The notes under the pieces were generated by a model, which was given only the letters and a program-made list of their open reading frames with translations, was not told where the DNA came from and did no database searches. DNA of 64,000 nt, from assembly GCA_033065855.1 (NCBI GenBank), contig JAVXUO010000053.1, positions 186,001 through 250,000 of the forward strand, written 5' to 3'. Positions 47,982-61,100 of this stretch are shown piece by piece; the first letter of the stretch is position 1; every line of letters begins with the position of its first letter. The stretch is from Escallonia rubra. Lineage: Eukaryota; Streptophyta; Magnoliopsida; Escalloniales; Escalloniaceae. The translations under genes and the position numbers were made by a program.

Positions 47982-48256
47982 GGTAACTTCGACTGCAAGC
48001 TGGTCTCAAGCCCGGATAAAAGAAGGAGGGTCTATCAAAAACACAAAATAGGAATTTAAAAAATATATATCAAGCCGGGGCCCGCCCCTAAAGTTAGGGC
48101 CTAGGGCTTGGGCTTGGACAGGGCCTCAGTATCCCAGCTTTGAGCCCGGCCCGGTTCCCACAGCCCTAAGACCGATTGGCCCAGACTTCCACTTTGGCCC
48201 GCTGGGCCCGGGCCGCGCCGGCCCAAGCCCGACCCATTGACACCTTTACACCAACA

Positions 48257-49101
48257 TTGCCAACCACCATACCTATTGATCGTCGCCACTGCCACCACCA
48301 CCACCTGACCAACACCACCTGACCAACACCCCCGAACACCAAACTACAAACACTGCTAACCACCATAGCCATAGACCGCCGATCTACCACCGCCACGGAT
48401 TAACACACCCAACACGAAACCTACCAAAACTACCAGCCACCATAAAGGTTTGTACTAGATTAAAAAATGAAAGAAAAGAGAATAGAGGAACAAAAAGTGA
48501 AAAACCAATTATACAAAACTATCAAACAACCCATCAGTTTTGTGTAAAAAGAAAACTAAAAGAGATTTTGATTTTGATCTTTTTGAAACAAAAATTAAAA
48601 ACTGATGAATTTCAAGCACATCTTGTCTGCCCCTCTCCCTATGAGAAACAGTGTCATTTAGGTGTTCTGTAATGTACTTTGAAGAACTCTCTTTTAGTTT
48701 TTGGGCACAATAATGTACTCTCAAGAAGACTTACCTTCTTAACTATTTACTTAAGTCTAACGTTAGTTTGTACTAGATTAACCTTTTATTTATTTTTAAG
48801 TAACCAAATTATACTGGCACGTCTTATGGGCGTACGACAGATCACAGTAGCCAGCAAAGGTATCGAGGGTAAGCAATTATATCAGAGTTGCAGGAACAAT
48901 GGCGTTTCTGAAAGTAGAGCCCCGAGTACTCATTTAGTTCTTGAATGGCAGTAAACAAAAATGCAGCTGAGCCATCAGGCAAATTTTAGCAATCGAAAAT
49001 GAGACCAGCAGTTGCATATCAAAATTTGCCATAGAACAATGTGCGGTTACAAGATGCATCAAACACCCAATCGGTCACTCCGTACATGTTTGTTACGAGA
49101 A
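48257..49101. other. No gene seen; CCACC-rich start
   Basis: A CCACC-rich stretch (48257-48440) is followed by ordinary AT-rich sequence up to the stop codon of the PELP1-like gene. It includes the 3' flank of that gene. Confidence 0.45.
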
Positions 49102-52100
49102 CTACTCATAATCAGAATCTGGATCTCCATCCACAATATCTGGAAGTGAGTCGTCGGATGATTCATTATCTAGTTCAAACGCAAATCTCTTACTTCTCTC
49201 CGATTTTGTTGTTAACCCAACATCCGTAGTGGCCGAGGCATCCGTCCTTGATCCCGTTTCCTGGTCCATGACTTCGAATGAAGCAGCATTTGAAACCACC
49301 CCACCAAAAGCAGTACCAACAGTCCGATTCTCAGTTTCTTCAAATTGCTTAACGTTCTCCTGAAATTTTGGTGTTTCCATTATCATTTCATCCGAAGTTG
49401 CTTCAATTGTTTTATCAGCATCAACTGCTGCCACTCCCCTTTCACTCTCTTCTGGAACCTTTCTACCAGTTAAATCATCTACATGAAGAAACTTATCGGC
49501 CGAGGGATCTCCGAAGATGGCTGCAAGTTTTTCTGAGACACTAATACTCTTTTCTTGGTCAATAACGGGAACACTGGTCTCGTCACCATTCCCCAGCCAA
49601 CTATCATACAGGTCATCAGTTTCTGACTCGGGTTCAGCATTTCTCAGTCCAGGTGCCTCACTTGAAAAGGATGTGTTGAGTTTCTGACCACCAGAATAGA
49701 TGTTTTCTGGCAACCTGTGATCCACAACGAGTGAATTATTTGCGGCAGACGCAAAATCTATTAGTGGAAGGGCTCTGGGATGTATGAGCACTTCCAAGGC
49801 CAATAGAGCGTGCGCACAAAATTCAGCAAGTTTTGTTCCAGTTTCTTGCATGCCTGGAGAAATCATATCCATGAACATGGGTAAAGTTAGCCAAGAAAAG
49901 GGAAGAAAGCTATATGACAAGAATGATGTTAGACCAGCCGCTGGCGGCTCAAGCCTACTTGACAAAACAATACCACCACACAATAAATATACACGCATGA
50001 TGAAGAACAAGATAAGTGATCTCTAAAAGTCATGCTGGACAGTAAATTACCTCTTCGAAAGATCTCGAGACCATGGGCTAGATAAGGGGGACGAATACGA
50101 CCAGGAGAAAGAAGAGATGCCAAAAGTGCACGTAAGGCTGCAAGCTGATAATCTGCCCACGTCACTGGAGGCTCACTGCGAAGACTACCATCTTTGCCCT
50201 CTTTGCCCCATCCCTTCTTACAAGCATTTGTAGCTACAGTCATAATGAGTCTATCAACATCTGATCGCCAACTCTCAGATCTCAAGGCACCACCCTATGA
50301 AATGCAATGACGATACACGAGTATTCAGATCAGGAGAAATCACCAGTGAATGGTCTAGCACATTTAGATTATGAACACAGATCGTAAACCAGAAAAAAGC
50401 ATCATGATGAGTGGAATGAGATACAGGAAGCTACCTATGCAAGTAACTTCATTAAGCAAATTGAACTTACTGTCATTCTTTGCAAGTGAGAATCATTGCA
50501 GTAACCAAGTAGGCAAATACAGAGTGCAAATTGAACTTGCATAATGAGGGGCCAAATGCAAGGTAGGAGACTTGAACTTTCGCACTGGAGAAGCCTATAA
50601 TGAACAAGGATTAGTTATACTTCCCCACCTAAACTACTCATAGACACGTGTTATATCCCGGAAAAATCGCTCTTAGCCCTCGCGATCCACGATTTGGAAT
50701 GAGAGATCCAGATCGTGGATCATTTTCTTGATCTGGATCGTTTTTTTTCCTGAGTTTAGGCATTCCCAACAGAGACACAGAGAGATATACTATTGCCAAA
50801 GTCCTTGCGTAAAAGCACGTGACACCTAATTATGCATGCCCAAATTCCTAAAATCATGTTCAAGCTCCTAAAATCATGGCATGAGTAATTAAGTAAACAC
50901 TGACTACATTCAGGTGGGGTTAAATCGTACACCATTTTAGAGAGCCCACTTCGTATTATATTGCATAAATTTTAGTTGGCAGATTAATGACTTAACCAAT
51001 TATCTATTATGTAACAGAAGAGTATTTCAAAACTACTTTTTTTCTCATGATAGTCAAACTAACTTGTCTTCGTCCAACATTTTAAATTGGGAAATCCAAA
51101 TTTTGAATTGGCAATTTGGTATGTGTACACGTGCTCGGCTGCTAGCATTATATGCACATGTTTATACGAAAGCGTCCCGAAGAACATTTTGCATTCCGGA
51201 TAAATGTCCTACGTTCTACCTTAGCGCTCCCAATAAGCCTACCCCTATTGTTCCGCATTCCCTCACTGGTGACATTCCCGTTCGAGTTCCCTTCCCTCGA
51301 ACCAAAACAATGCACACTCCAGGTAACATTGATCAGTAGCACTCAGTTAATTTCATCTGCTTCGGCTGTAAGTCCAGTTAGTTGATATTATGTCAAGTTG
51401 CAACCTATTACCTTTCTACTAGCTTAAGCTATTAGAGAATGTACCCAACAGTGTTATATCATGCTAGATACATGCAACCACGTGCAAGAATCAATGCAGA
51501 AAAGTATACCACGGTTAGAAGAGCTTCTAATGCTTCTAATGCAGCTATCTTCACAGATAACGGAGTTGGATTTCTGGGTGCAGACACTTCCAAACCAACT
51601 CTATCAGTATGCTCTCCAAGAGACCCAGCTATAGTGCCATGCTTCCTTTTCCGCTGGTAAGGCTGCTGTAACAACTGAGTAGAGACCTTTGAGTATGGCT
51701 TAGACGATATCTCACCATTAACATAAGCGGTGGAACCCAGATCGGCAAATGCATTGTTGACAACTTCCTGGGTTAGGTATACAGCCATCCCTGCTCGATA
51801 TATGACCAAGCATTAAGTAAACACCAGATTCAAAACAGAAATGGAATTAAAACAGATATATGCTGACGTGAAAAGTTCTGTCCTTGAATCGATGCTAGCT
51901 TATGTTAACGACTACATAGTAAAGCTAAAGACAAGTAAGTTCGGAACAATCGAGCAGATTCACACAAAAGCACATACTGATGTAGAAGAAAAACAAGAGA
52001 ACATTTAGGCATCACCAACAACTAAGAAAGGCATTTTCAGATATGGAAGGGGATACATGCAGTTAACGTGAAGACTATTGCTTCAGGATCTAACTTTTTC

Positions 52101-55100
52101 AGCTGGTATTAAGTGGGCAGAATGCTTAAGATCATTTCAGAAAAGAAGTGCATTAAACTCAACAAAAGAGCAGTTGAGCTTGTAGTAGTTGAATCCATCT
52201 CTCCCTTGCAAAATGGATCTTAGTCACGTGACCTCAAGAGGATTCAATAACAGGACATCGTTTGTAAGAGGCCTAGGGCGACAGATAGTAATAAGTTTTA
52301 ATTATTCTTCAAGCCTAGTTGACCACAAATCCAAGAGGTGAATGCTTATAACTCTGCCACTCTACTTGCAACTGTCCTCAACTTTAAACCAATTCAAGGT
52401 TTCACCCATTGAGAGGGTAAGCCTGTAGTACTCTCAGATAAGAAAAAAATCAATTGTAACTCAAATCTAATGATGGTATGTCCAGTGAAATCCAATAGAG
52501 GTTTAAGCCCTTAGAACTTCATCAGGAATCAGCTTCAAGCCCTTACCTACTTGCCTTGGTTAAAGATGGGCTAGCTAAGAATTTTCAGGATGAGGTCCCA
52601 TGGTCCCTAGCTGTCATATCGAGATACATATCGTGTATCGAAGTGTCACTTTTCTGTATCATGTATGGTATGGTATCGAGTATGATGTGTATCGCATTAT
52701 TGAGCAAAATATGCATCCATTGCCAAAATATAAGTGACAGAAGAGTAATGACAAGAACAATTGACTGCCAAACTAAAAAGTGAAGAGAGAGAGAGAGAGA
52801 GTGACGCAGTTATTATTATTATCATTTGACAGAAGCAACTTTTTTGTTAACATTGCCCACTAGCCACATAAAAAGAGTTGGAAACAAACTTCCAAAATAG
52901 AATCAGATAAAAGGTATTAAGACAAGGACAAAGAATATAATTTGAAAACAAAGAGAAAAGGGATTCTGATGGAGGAGAGCAAGAGATCGAGCTTCGACTG
53001 AGAATCATTTATGATCGCAAAGATTATCAGAGGACTTGAAGACGGAATTGATCAATATCACTGCAACATCACCACTTTGTCAACTTTGCATGGGGGAAAG
53101 ACCATAGATTTTTGAGGGAGAAGGGGTGGGTAGGCAAGATTAAAGCCCTAGAGTCATTTAAAGAGGGAGAAAGTCTAAAGAGAACCCAGAGAAAGCCTTT
53201 CTGAAAACCTGGGTCCAATAAGCCCAACCAAGATCCTGACTGAAAGTCGTGCAATGTATCATTCGCATCGCCCAATACAGGGCGACACCTATTCGAAACC
53301 GATACAGGATATGGGTGCAACACGAGTACATGTCCCATACGCGAGCAAAACCATATCGATTTTATGGTGTATTGTCTCGTATCATACGTACGTATTGCGA
53401 AATGTACATACTAACACATATGGCATGGTCTACGTTTCCGCGGCATGATACTGTTAATCAAAGAGGGATCTTACAAATTTAAGAGTTTGGGAGAAGCTCC
53501 TTAGAACCTAGGGGCTTTAGACTAAAAAGGACTAAGAAAAAATACAGTCGACTCTTTTAAAATGGATAATTTCGGGAGATTGGAATTTACAAAAAGTAGA
53601 ATTCTTTTGAGGAATGTTAAGTATTAGTGTATAAAGTTTACTCATACATTTTAGTTCGTCGAAAATGTCCTATTCACATATATACACAATTTCTAAACTC
53701 TAGAATCAATAAGTACATAGTAGATCTAATCTAAATTTTAAAAAACTTTTCATATCCTCCTGAACTACTAATAGGTTTGAGCTTCTTACGCTTGCGTATA
53801 TCTTTGGCTCTGTTTGAAATCGTTTATTTTTTCAATTTTGTAAACTGGAGAAAATAAACGCGTTTGGCACACAGTTTTCGTTTTTTTTTCCTTCAGTTTT
53901 TAAAACAGGGCTATTTTTGAAAACTCCATTTAGGAGCTTTGGGTTTTCAGTTTTGGTTTTTATTTTGAGACCACCACCACTACCACCTCCTCCCACCGCC
54001 GCTGGCCACCACAGCCCGCCGCCGCCGGCCACTACCACGCCCCACCACCGCCACCGCAAACCACCACCAAAGAAAAAACTCAAAATAAAAATTGGGTAAT
54101 CAAACACCCAAAAGAAAAAACTCAAAATAAAAACTAGATAATCAAACACCCATTTGTTTTTATTAAAAAAAAAACTAAACTGGTTTTTGTTTGGGTAAAT
54201 TACACTATACACCCCTGAGGTTTTACGTAATTACACTCCACTACCGCTATCTTTAAAAATTACACTCAGCTCAAAAAGTAACTTTTTCTCTTACGGTGTT
54301 AATGGTGCAATGCAAAAAGACATGAATGCCCTCAGACTGTTTTCTTGCTTCTTCTTCTCTCCCCCTGAGCCCCACGGCCGCAACAGCCCCTTGACCCTTG
54401 CCCTTCCTTCGGCATCTTACGCCGGCACCCTGCAGCGCCCCTTCCCCCGTCAGCACCCTGCAGTGCCCCTTCCCACGTCAGCACCCTGTAGCGCCCCTTC
54501 CTTCGGCATCGTCTTCTCTCCCCTCGTCCCCCGCGGTCGCAACAGCCCTTTGCCCCGTCGCCCCTCCTGCTGCAACAGCGTCGCGCCTCACTCTCTGCTG
54601 ACAGCACCCCTCCCCCCGTCGGTGACACTGACCCCCTTCTTCCTTCTTCTTCTCTCCCCTCACCCATCGCGGTCGCAATAGCCCCTTGCCCCGTCGCCCC
54701 TCCTCCTGCAACAGCACCACACCTCACTCTCCGCTGACAGCGCCCATTCCCCCGTCGGCGACGCCGCCCCCCCTTCTTCCTTCTTCTTCTCTCCCCTCGT
54801 CCCCCACAGTCGCAACAGCCCCGTCCCCCTTCCTGCAGCATCTTAAACCGACGCCTCACTCTCCACTGACAGCTCCCCTCCCCCCGTCGGCGATGCCGAC
54901 CCCCCTTTTCCTTCCTCCTTCTCTCCCCCGCAGCCGCAACAGCCCTTTGCCCCTCCTTCTGCATCCCACGCCGGCAGCATCCCTCCCACTGTCGGCGCCC
55001 CCCTCCCCCCTTCCTTCCTCTTATCGCAGCTGCAACAGCGCCGCGCCGCCGCCCGCCAAACCCATTAGCTTTTAGATTCAACCCTAATCTTCCTTTTTTA

Positions 55101-58100
55101 ATTGTTCTGACCAAAATGCCCTCCTTGTTTGAGTAAATGACAAAGGGGGGGGGGTATTTTGGGTATGAAAATTGCATAAAGTGATGTGTCAGAGAATTTT
55201 TTCACGGAGTTGGGCCTTCCGTTAAATGTGTGTAGTTGTGTGTAATGCGGGTACAAACCTCGGGGGGACGGAGTGTAATTTTTAAAGATAGCGGTAGTGG
55301 AGTGTAATTACGTAAAACCTCAGGGGTGTTTAGTGTAATTTACCCTTTTTGTTTTTGTTTTTTTGGAAATAGAAAACCAAAACTGGAAGTGTTTTCAAAC
55401 ACTACTTTAGTTTTCCCTTTAACTTTCTCAACCACACAAGGTGACGGACCTCAACGAGAAAGCCAGGCCTTTTGTTGTTTGCATTACATTTTTGAAGTCA
55501 CTTACATGTTGCATTTTCTTTTTCTTTTTCATTACTTACTTAACTAACACAAGAAAGGAAACGTTTGTTGGTATTGTTTCTAGGATATACGCATTACTTA
55601 CATAATACCACAAACATAGGTAATATATTGTCTTTTATAACCGGACATGAGATTTTCCAAAATTATTAACTATAAAGTATTAGAATGTATGGTATTGTAA
55701 AAACCTTATTGAAGGGAGTTGGTCTCCCAAAATTATTAATTATTCGAAGGTATTAACTTATTGGACATGAAGAATTAGAGCGTCAACTCTACATAGAAAA
55801 TAACTACAGTGCTTAGTTGAACTAGGAGGACTGAGGATGAACAATTATAGATGGCCAAAAATTAGCTAGGAAAGATACATTTTAAAATCTTTGTCAATAT
55901 TGCATAAGGCAGGAAGAGACCGATGAAGATGGTAATAAAGAAAAATAGAGTCGATATAGTGGTGAAGTCTTTCTTATCGAGTAGACGGGAAATTTGCATG
56001 GCGGGGAGGACAATATGCAGTATGATTGGGAATATTACGTAACCTAGTGTCACAGGCTGCCCCTTGCACCCACCGCGCACCGCGCCCATCCTGCACAGCG
56101 CCCCCGCACCCATCTTGCACGCGCCCATGCGTCCTTGCAAGTTCTTCAAGTCTCGCACCCATGCGCCCGTCAAGCACAGCGCCCGCGCGCCCAACTATAG
56201 TGCCCGCGCACGTCAAAAGCCAACCGTGAAGATCTGAAGATCTAGGCGTGCGTTTTTGCTCAATTTTGGTGGAGATCACCCTTGTATATATTTAAGTTTC
56301 CCTGTAAAATTTCAAGTCATTCCGAGTTGTATTTCTCTAAAAAGGGGCACTATGACTCCTCGCACATAGTAACGTGTACTACTGTCACTTAGGAAAATCT
56401 TCTTAGTGGTACTATATGGGGAGTACATGTACACCCATACCCGAGAGTCCCTTGCTTTGTTTTAGCTTGCCTGTTTAGCTAGATTGTACATTGTGGATGC
56501 AAACGAAGCCTTCTGTAAGTTGTAACGATGATTTTGAAGTAATGAGAATATTTGGGACCGTTTTGCCCTTGTGTTGAAATTACTTCTTTGTGCACTGTTT
56601 TATGCAATGTTGATGCACTGATTGCTGTAGATTGTTGAGATTTGTTGGCGGACTCTTCTTGCAAGAGGCAAGTCGAGTGCCACATACGGTTTCCTTTGTG
56701 CCATCAAAGGCCACCGTGTGTCAGGTGGTATCAGAGCCGCGGTTGCCCAAAAGACCGTGGCTTCAGCTAAGAGAATAGTGTGGGATAGTTTGTTGAGAAA
56801 AACTATGGCCAACACGAAAGAGAGAATCGATGCTTTGGAAGCACAGGTACAAAGCATTGTCAAGTGCGACGAGGATGCTCCAGGCATCCTGAAGCAAATC
56901 TCCCTTCGCCTGGACGCGTTGGAAGTGAATTTTGAAGCCACTGATAATGCCCGCTATGCTGAGAACATGGATTGGGAGGGCAAGTTTCAAGAGCTCCAGG
57001 ATCGAGTGGAGCTTCTTAGTCGTGCAGTGGTTAACACACCCGCAGGGGGTGTGGAGCACTCATCGAGGCCACGAGTGCCAGAGCCCAAGAGTTACGGGGG
57101 AGCCCGTGACGCCAAGGAATTAGAAAACTTCCTTTTCGATATAGAACAATACTTTCGAGCCATCAGAGTAGACTCGAAAGCGACGAAGGTGTCGATGGCT
57201 GCCATGTACTTGGTTGGAGATGCCAAGTTATGGTGGCGGAAGAAGTACGCAGAGATCGAAGATGGGTCTTGCGTCATAAACACATGGGATATACTCAAAC
57301 GCGAGCTAAAGAGCCAGTTTTTCCCAGAGAACACCGCATTCAACGCAAGGAAAGCGTTGTTGGAATGCAAGAACACCGGATCGGTCCGGGAATATTGCCA
57401 GGCATTTTCTGCCTTGATGGTGGACAACGGCGACATGTCTGCAGTCGACAGACTCTTCTTCTTCATGGAAGGGTTAAAACCATGGGCTCGCACCGAGCTC
57501 AATAGACGTCGGGTGAACAACCTTAACGAAGCCATCATCGCTGCCGAGAGCCTTTCAGATTATAACTCCGAACCACAGAGACCCCCTCAGAGAGGGAATC
57601 CAAGCAGGAGTAATGGTGGCAAGAAGCCAGGGGGTCAAGCGCCAAACCAAAGTTGGGGCAGTAAAAGCAGTTGGGCGTCAAACTCTTCTACCCTACAGAA
57701 GAGTGGAGTTGGGTTCAAAGCCAAGCCTGACGCTAGCACTAGCGGAGAAGTGAAGAAACCTGCTTTCAGGGGTTGCTTCTTGTGTCAAGGGCCGCACGTG
57801 ATCGCTAACTGTCCGAAACGACAAATGATGAATGCCTTCTTTGACAACATGGGGCAGGTGAAACGTAGGGAACAATCTGGCTCTCAATCAAGGCATCCAC
57901 CAACAGAGGAACAAACAGACACACAAGATTACGAAGAGGAAGATGCCGTCGGGGCCTTTCCTCAGTGGTGTAATGCTGTGACAACGCAGGTTGGGAATCC
58001 CGAAGAAAGCTCGACTGGGGAAAAGCTTAAAGACATGCCGCCAAAGAAAAAGAGCGATGTACCAGGGAAAGGCTTGATGTATGTGGACATCAAGGTTAAT

Positions 58101-61100
58101 GGGAAGGCCATCAGGGCCATGGTGGACACATGAGCTACCCATAATTACATTTCAAGCACGGAAGTGGAAAGACTGGGTCTAACTCTAGAAAAAGGGTGCA
58201 GACGGGTGAAGGCTATCAACTCTGCCGCACAGCCAGTAGCGGGGATAGCGAGATCTGTTTTGATCAAGATTGGCCCATACGAAGGAAGGACCAACTTTTC
58301 AGTAGTCATCATGGACGACTTTAAGCTGATCCTTGGGTTGGAGTTTCTGCGTGACACGAAGACCACCGTGATGCCATGCACCAACTCTCTAGCCATGCTT
58401 GGGAGTAAACCGTGTGTCATCCCGACTGTATCTCCTAGGGCGGGAGAGCGTTCTATCTCAGCCCTCCAGTTGAAAAAGGGATTAAAACGGGACGAAACAA
58501 CCTACCTTGCCATGCTACGGTGGGACGAGATTGAAGAAGTATCGGGACCATTACCCAAAGAAGTTAAAGTGATATTAAACGACTTTGAAGATGTGATGCC
58601 TGATGAATTGCCGAAGAAATTACCACCCAGAAGGGCAATTGACAATGAGATCGAGCTTGTGCCAGGCACAAAGCCACCCGCCCGAGCTCCGTATCGGATG
58701 TCACAACCAGAACTTGCTGAACTCAGAAAACAACTGACAGAGTTGCTAGACGCGGGTTTGATCACTCCAGCGAAGTCGCCTTATGGTGCACCAGTCCTCT
58801 TCCAGAAGAAACAAGATGGTTCCTTGCGGATGTGTGTGGACTACAGGGCGCTAAACAAGGTGACTATTCGGAACAAGTATCCTATCCCTTTAGTCGCCGA
58901 TTGTTTTGATCAGCTTAGTAGGGCGAGAGTGTTTACCAAGTTGGACTTGAAGTCTGGGTATTGGCAGGTCCGAATCGCCCAAGGTGATGAGGCGAAGACA
59001 ACTTGTGTCACCAGATACGGTGCGTATGAGTTCCTGGTCATGCCTTTCGGCTTGACCAACGCCCCGGCCACATTTTGCACCTTGATGAATCAGGTTTTGC
59101 GGGACTACATTGATGATTTTGTAGTGGTGTATCTCGATGATATTGTGATCGACAGTTCCAGCTTGGACGAGCATCTGAAGCACTTGAGGAAGGTGCTTAC
59201 CCGACTGAGGGAGCACGAGCTATATGTGAAGCTGTCGAAATGCACATTTGCCCAGACCAAGATTAAATTCTTGGGCCATGTGATAGAACAGGGTCAGATT
59301 AGGATGGACTCAGCTAAATTTCAAGTGATACAGGAGTGGCAGCCGCCAACTAATGTTTCAGAATTGAGATCTTTCCTAGGATTGGCCAACTATTATAGGA
59401 AATTTGTTCGAGATTATTCGAGAATGGCCCATCCCCTAACCGAACTTCTGAAGAAGAGCAAAGTTTGGGAATGGTCCAAGGAATGTGAATCGGCCTTCTT
59501 GGCCATGAAGCGGGCTATGTCTGAAGATCCGGTACTTGCTCTCCCCGATGTGTCGAAGTCTTTTGAAGTTCATACAGACGCTTCTGACTTTGCACTTGGA
59601 GGGGTTCTAATGCAAGAATGCCACCCGGTGGCATATGAGAGTAGGAAGCTCAACGAAGCAGAACGTCGCTACACGACTCATGAGAAAGAGTTACTCGCGG
59701 TAGTGCATTGTCTCAGAGTTTGGAGGCACTACCTGCTTGGTTCAAGCTTCATAGTGCGGACAGACAACACTGCGGTGAGCCACTTCTTGAGTCAATCTAA
59801 GCTCACCTCGAAACAGGCCAGGTGGCAGGAACTTCTGGCAGAATTCAACTTCATGCTTGAGTACAGGGCAGGCTCAACCAACAGCGTAGCAGACGCCCTC
59901 AGCAGGAGAGCCGAACTAAATCAGGTAGCATTGATGGCCATGAATGCTATTGTTAGAGCAGACAGCCGAGTTGCCATCAACATCGGACAGAAGATCAGGA
60001 AGGCCCTTACTAGGGACCCGGTTGCCCAACAACTGCTGAAACTGATCGAGAGCGGTAAAACTCGACAGTTTTGGCAAGAAGATGGTTTGTTGATGACCAA
60101 AGGAAGACGGGTATACGTCCCCAGAGTTGATGATCTGAGACGAACATTGATTCGAGAATGTCATGACACCCTTTGGGCAGGCCATGCCGGAGGAGAAAGA
60201 ACATTAGCTCTCCTTCAACAAGGTTACTACTGGCCCCAAATGGGGGATGAAGTGCAGGAGTATGTGAAGACATGCCTTACTTGTCAGCAGGACAAGGTGG
60301 AGCGTAAGAAGAAAGCAGGGTTACTACAACCGCTGTCGATCACCAAGAGACCATGGGAGAGTGTGTCGTTGGATTTCATCACTGGTCTGCCGAAGGTTGA
60401 AGACTTAGGCACGATTCTTGTTGTCGTTGATCGGTTTAGCAAGTATGCGAGCTTTATCGCAACACCCAAGTATTGCTCAGCCGAAGACACAGCGCAACTT
60501 TTCTTTAAGTATGTGGTGAAGTATTGGGGCATGCCTCAAGACATTGTCAGTGATCGGGACTCCCACTTCACTGGAAACTTTTGGACTGAACTCTTTAAGT
60601 TATTTGGATCCCAACTTTCGATGAGTTCAAGTTATCATCCAGAATCAGACGGTCAGACGGAGCGGTTCAATTCCATGCTAGAAGAGTACCTGCGCCATTT
60701 TGTCAGTGCAACACAGAAAAATTGGGTCAAGCTACTGGACGTTGCCCAGCTGTGTTTCAACTCACGCAAAAGCTCTTCGACAGGGAAGAGTGCTTTTGAG
60801 ATTGTGAATGGACAACAACCGTTACTTCCCCACACGGTAAATGTCCCCAACGCAGGAAAATCTCCAAGGGCCATAAGCTTCAGCGAAGAATGGAGGCAGA
60901 ATATAGATCTAGCTCACTCCTACCTGGAGAAAGCAGCCAGAAGAATGAAGAAACACGCCGACAAGAACAGGAGATCTCAGGAGTTTAATGTGGGCGACAA
61001 AGTTATGGTTAAGCTACTGCCACAAGATCGCAAATTTCTAAGGGGAAGAGACTCTCGTCTTTTGCAGAAATATGAGGGACCCCTGACTATAGTGAAGAAG

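Larger units (their letters stand above)
45117..48248 (+). mobile_element. hAT transposon with nested insertions
   Basis: Ends are TAGAGATGTCAA and TTGACACCTTTA with GGCC-rich subterminal sequence. Flanks catcaaca (45109-45116) and caccaaca (48249-48256) agree at 7 of 8 bases, the hAT target length. Transposase pieces lie at 45423-46196. From about 46320 to 47980 the element is interrupted by two microsatellite-bound elements. Without them it would be about 1.5 kb, so much of the transposase gene was already missing. Terminal repeats match those of the element at 9759-10761. Confidence 0.8.

Noticed and set aside
54332-55177. 281-residue minus-strand open frame inside a MULE
   Set aside because: Arg/Gly-rich, repetitive and caused by GC-rich low-complexity sequence. 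No domain is visible, and it lies wholly within a transposon interior.
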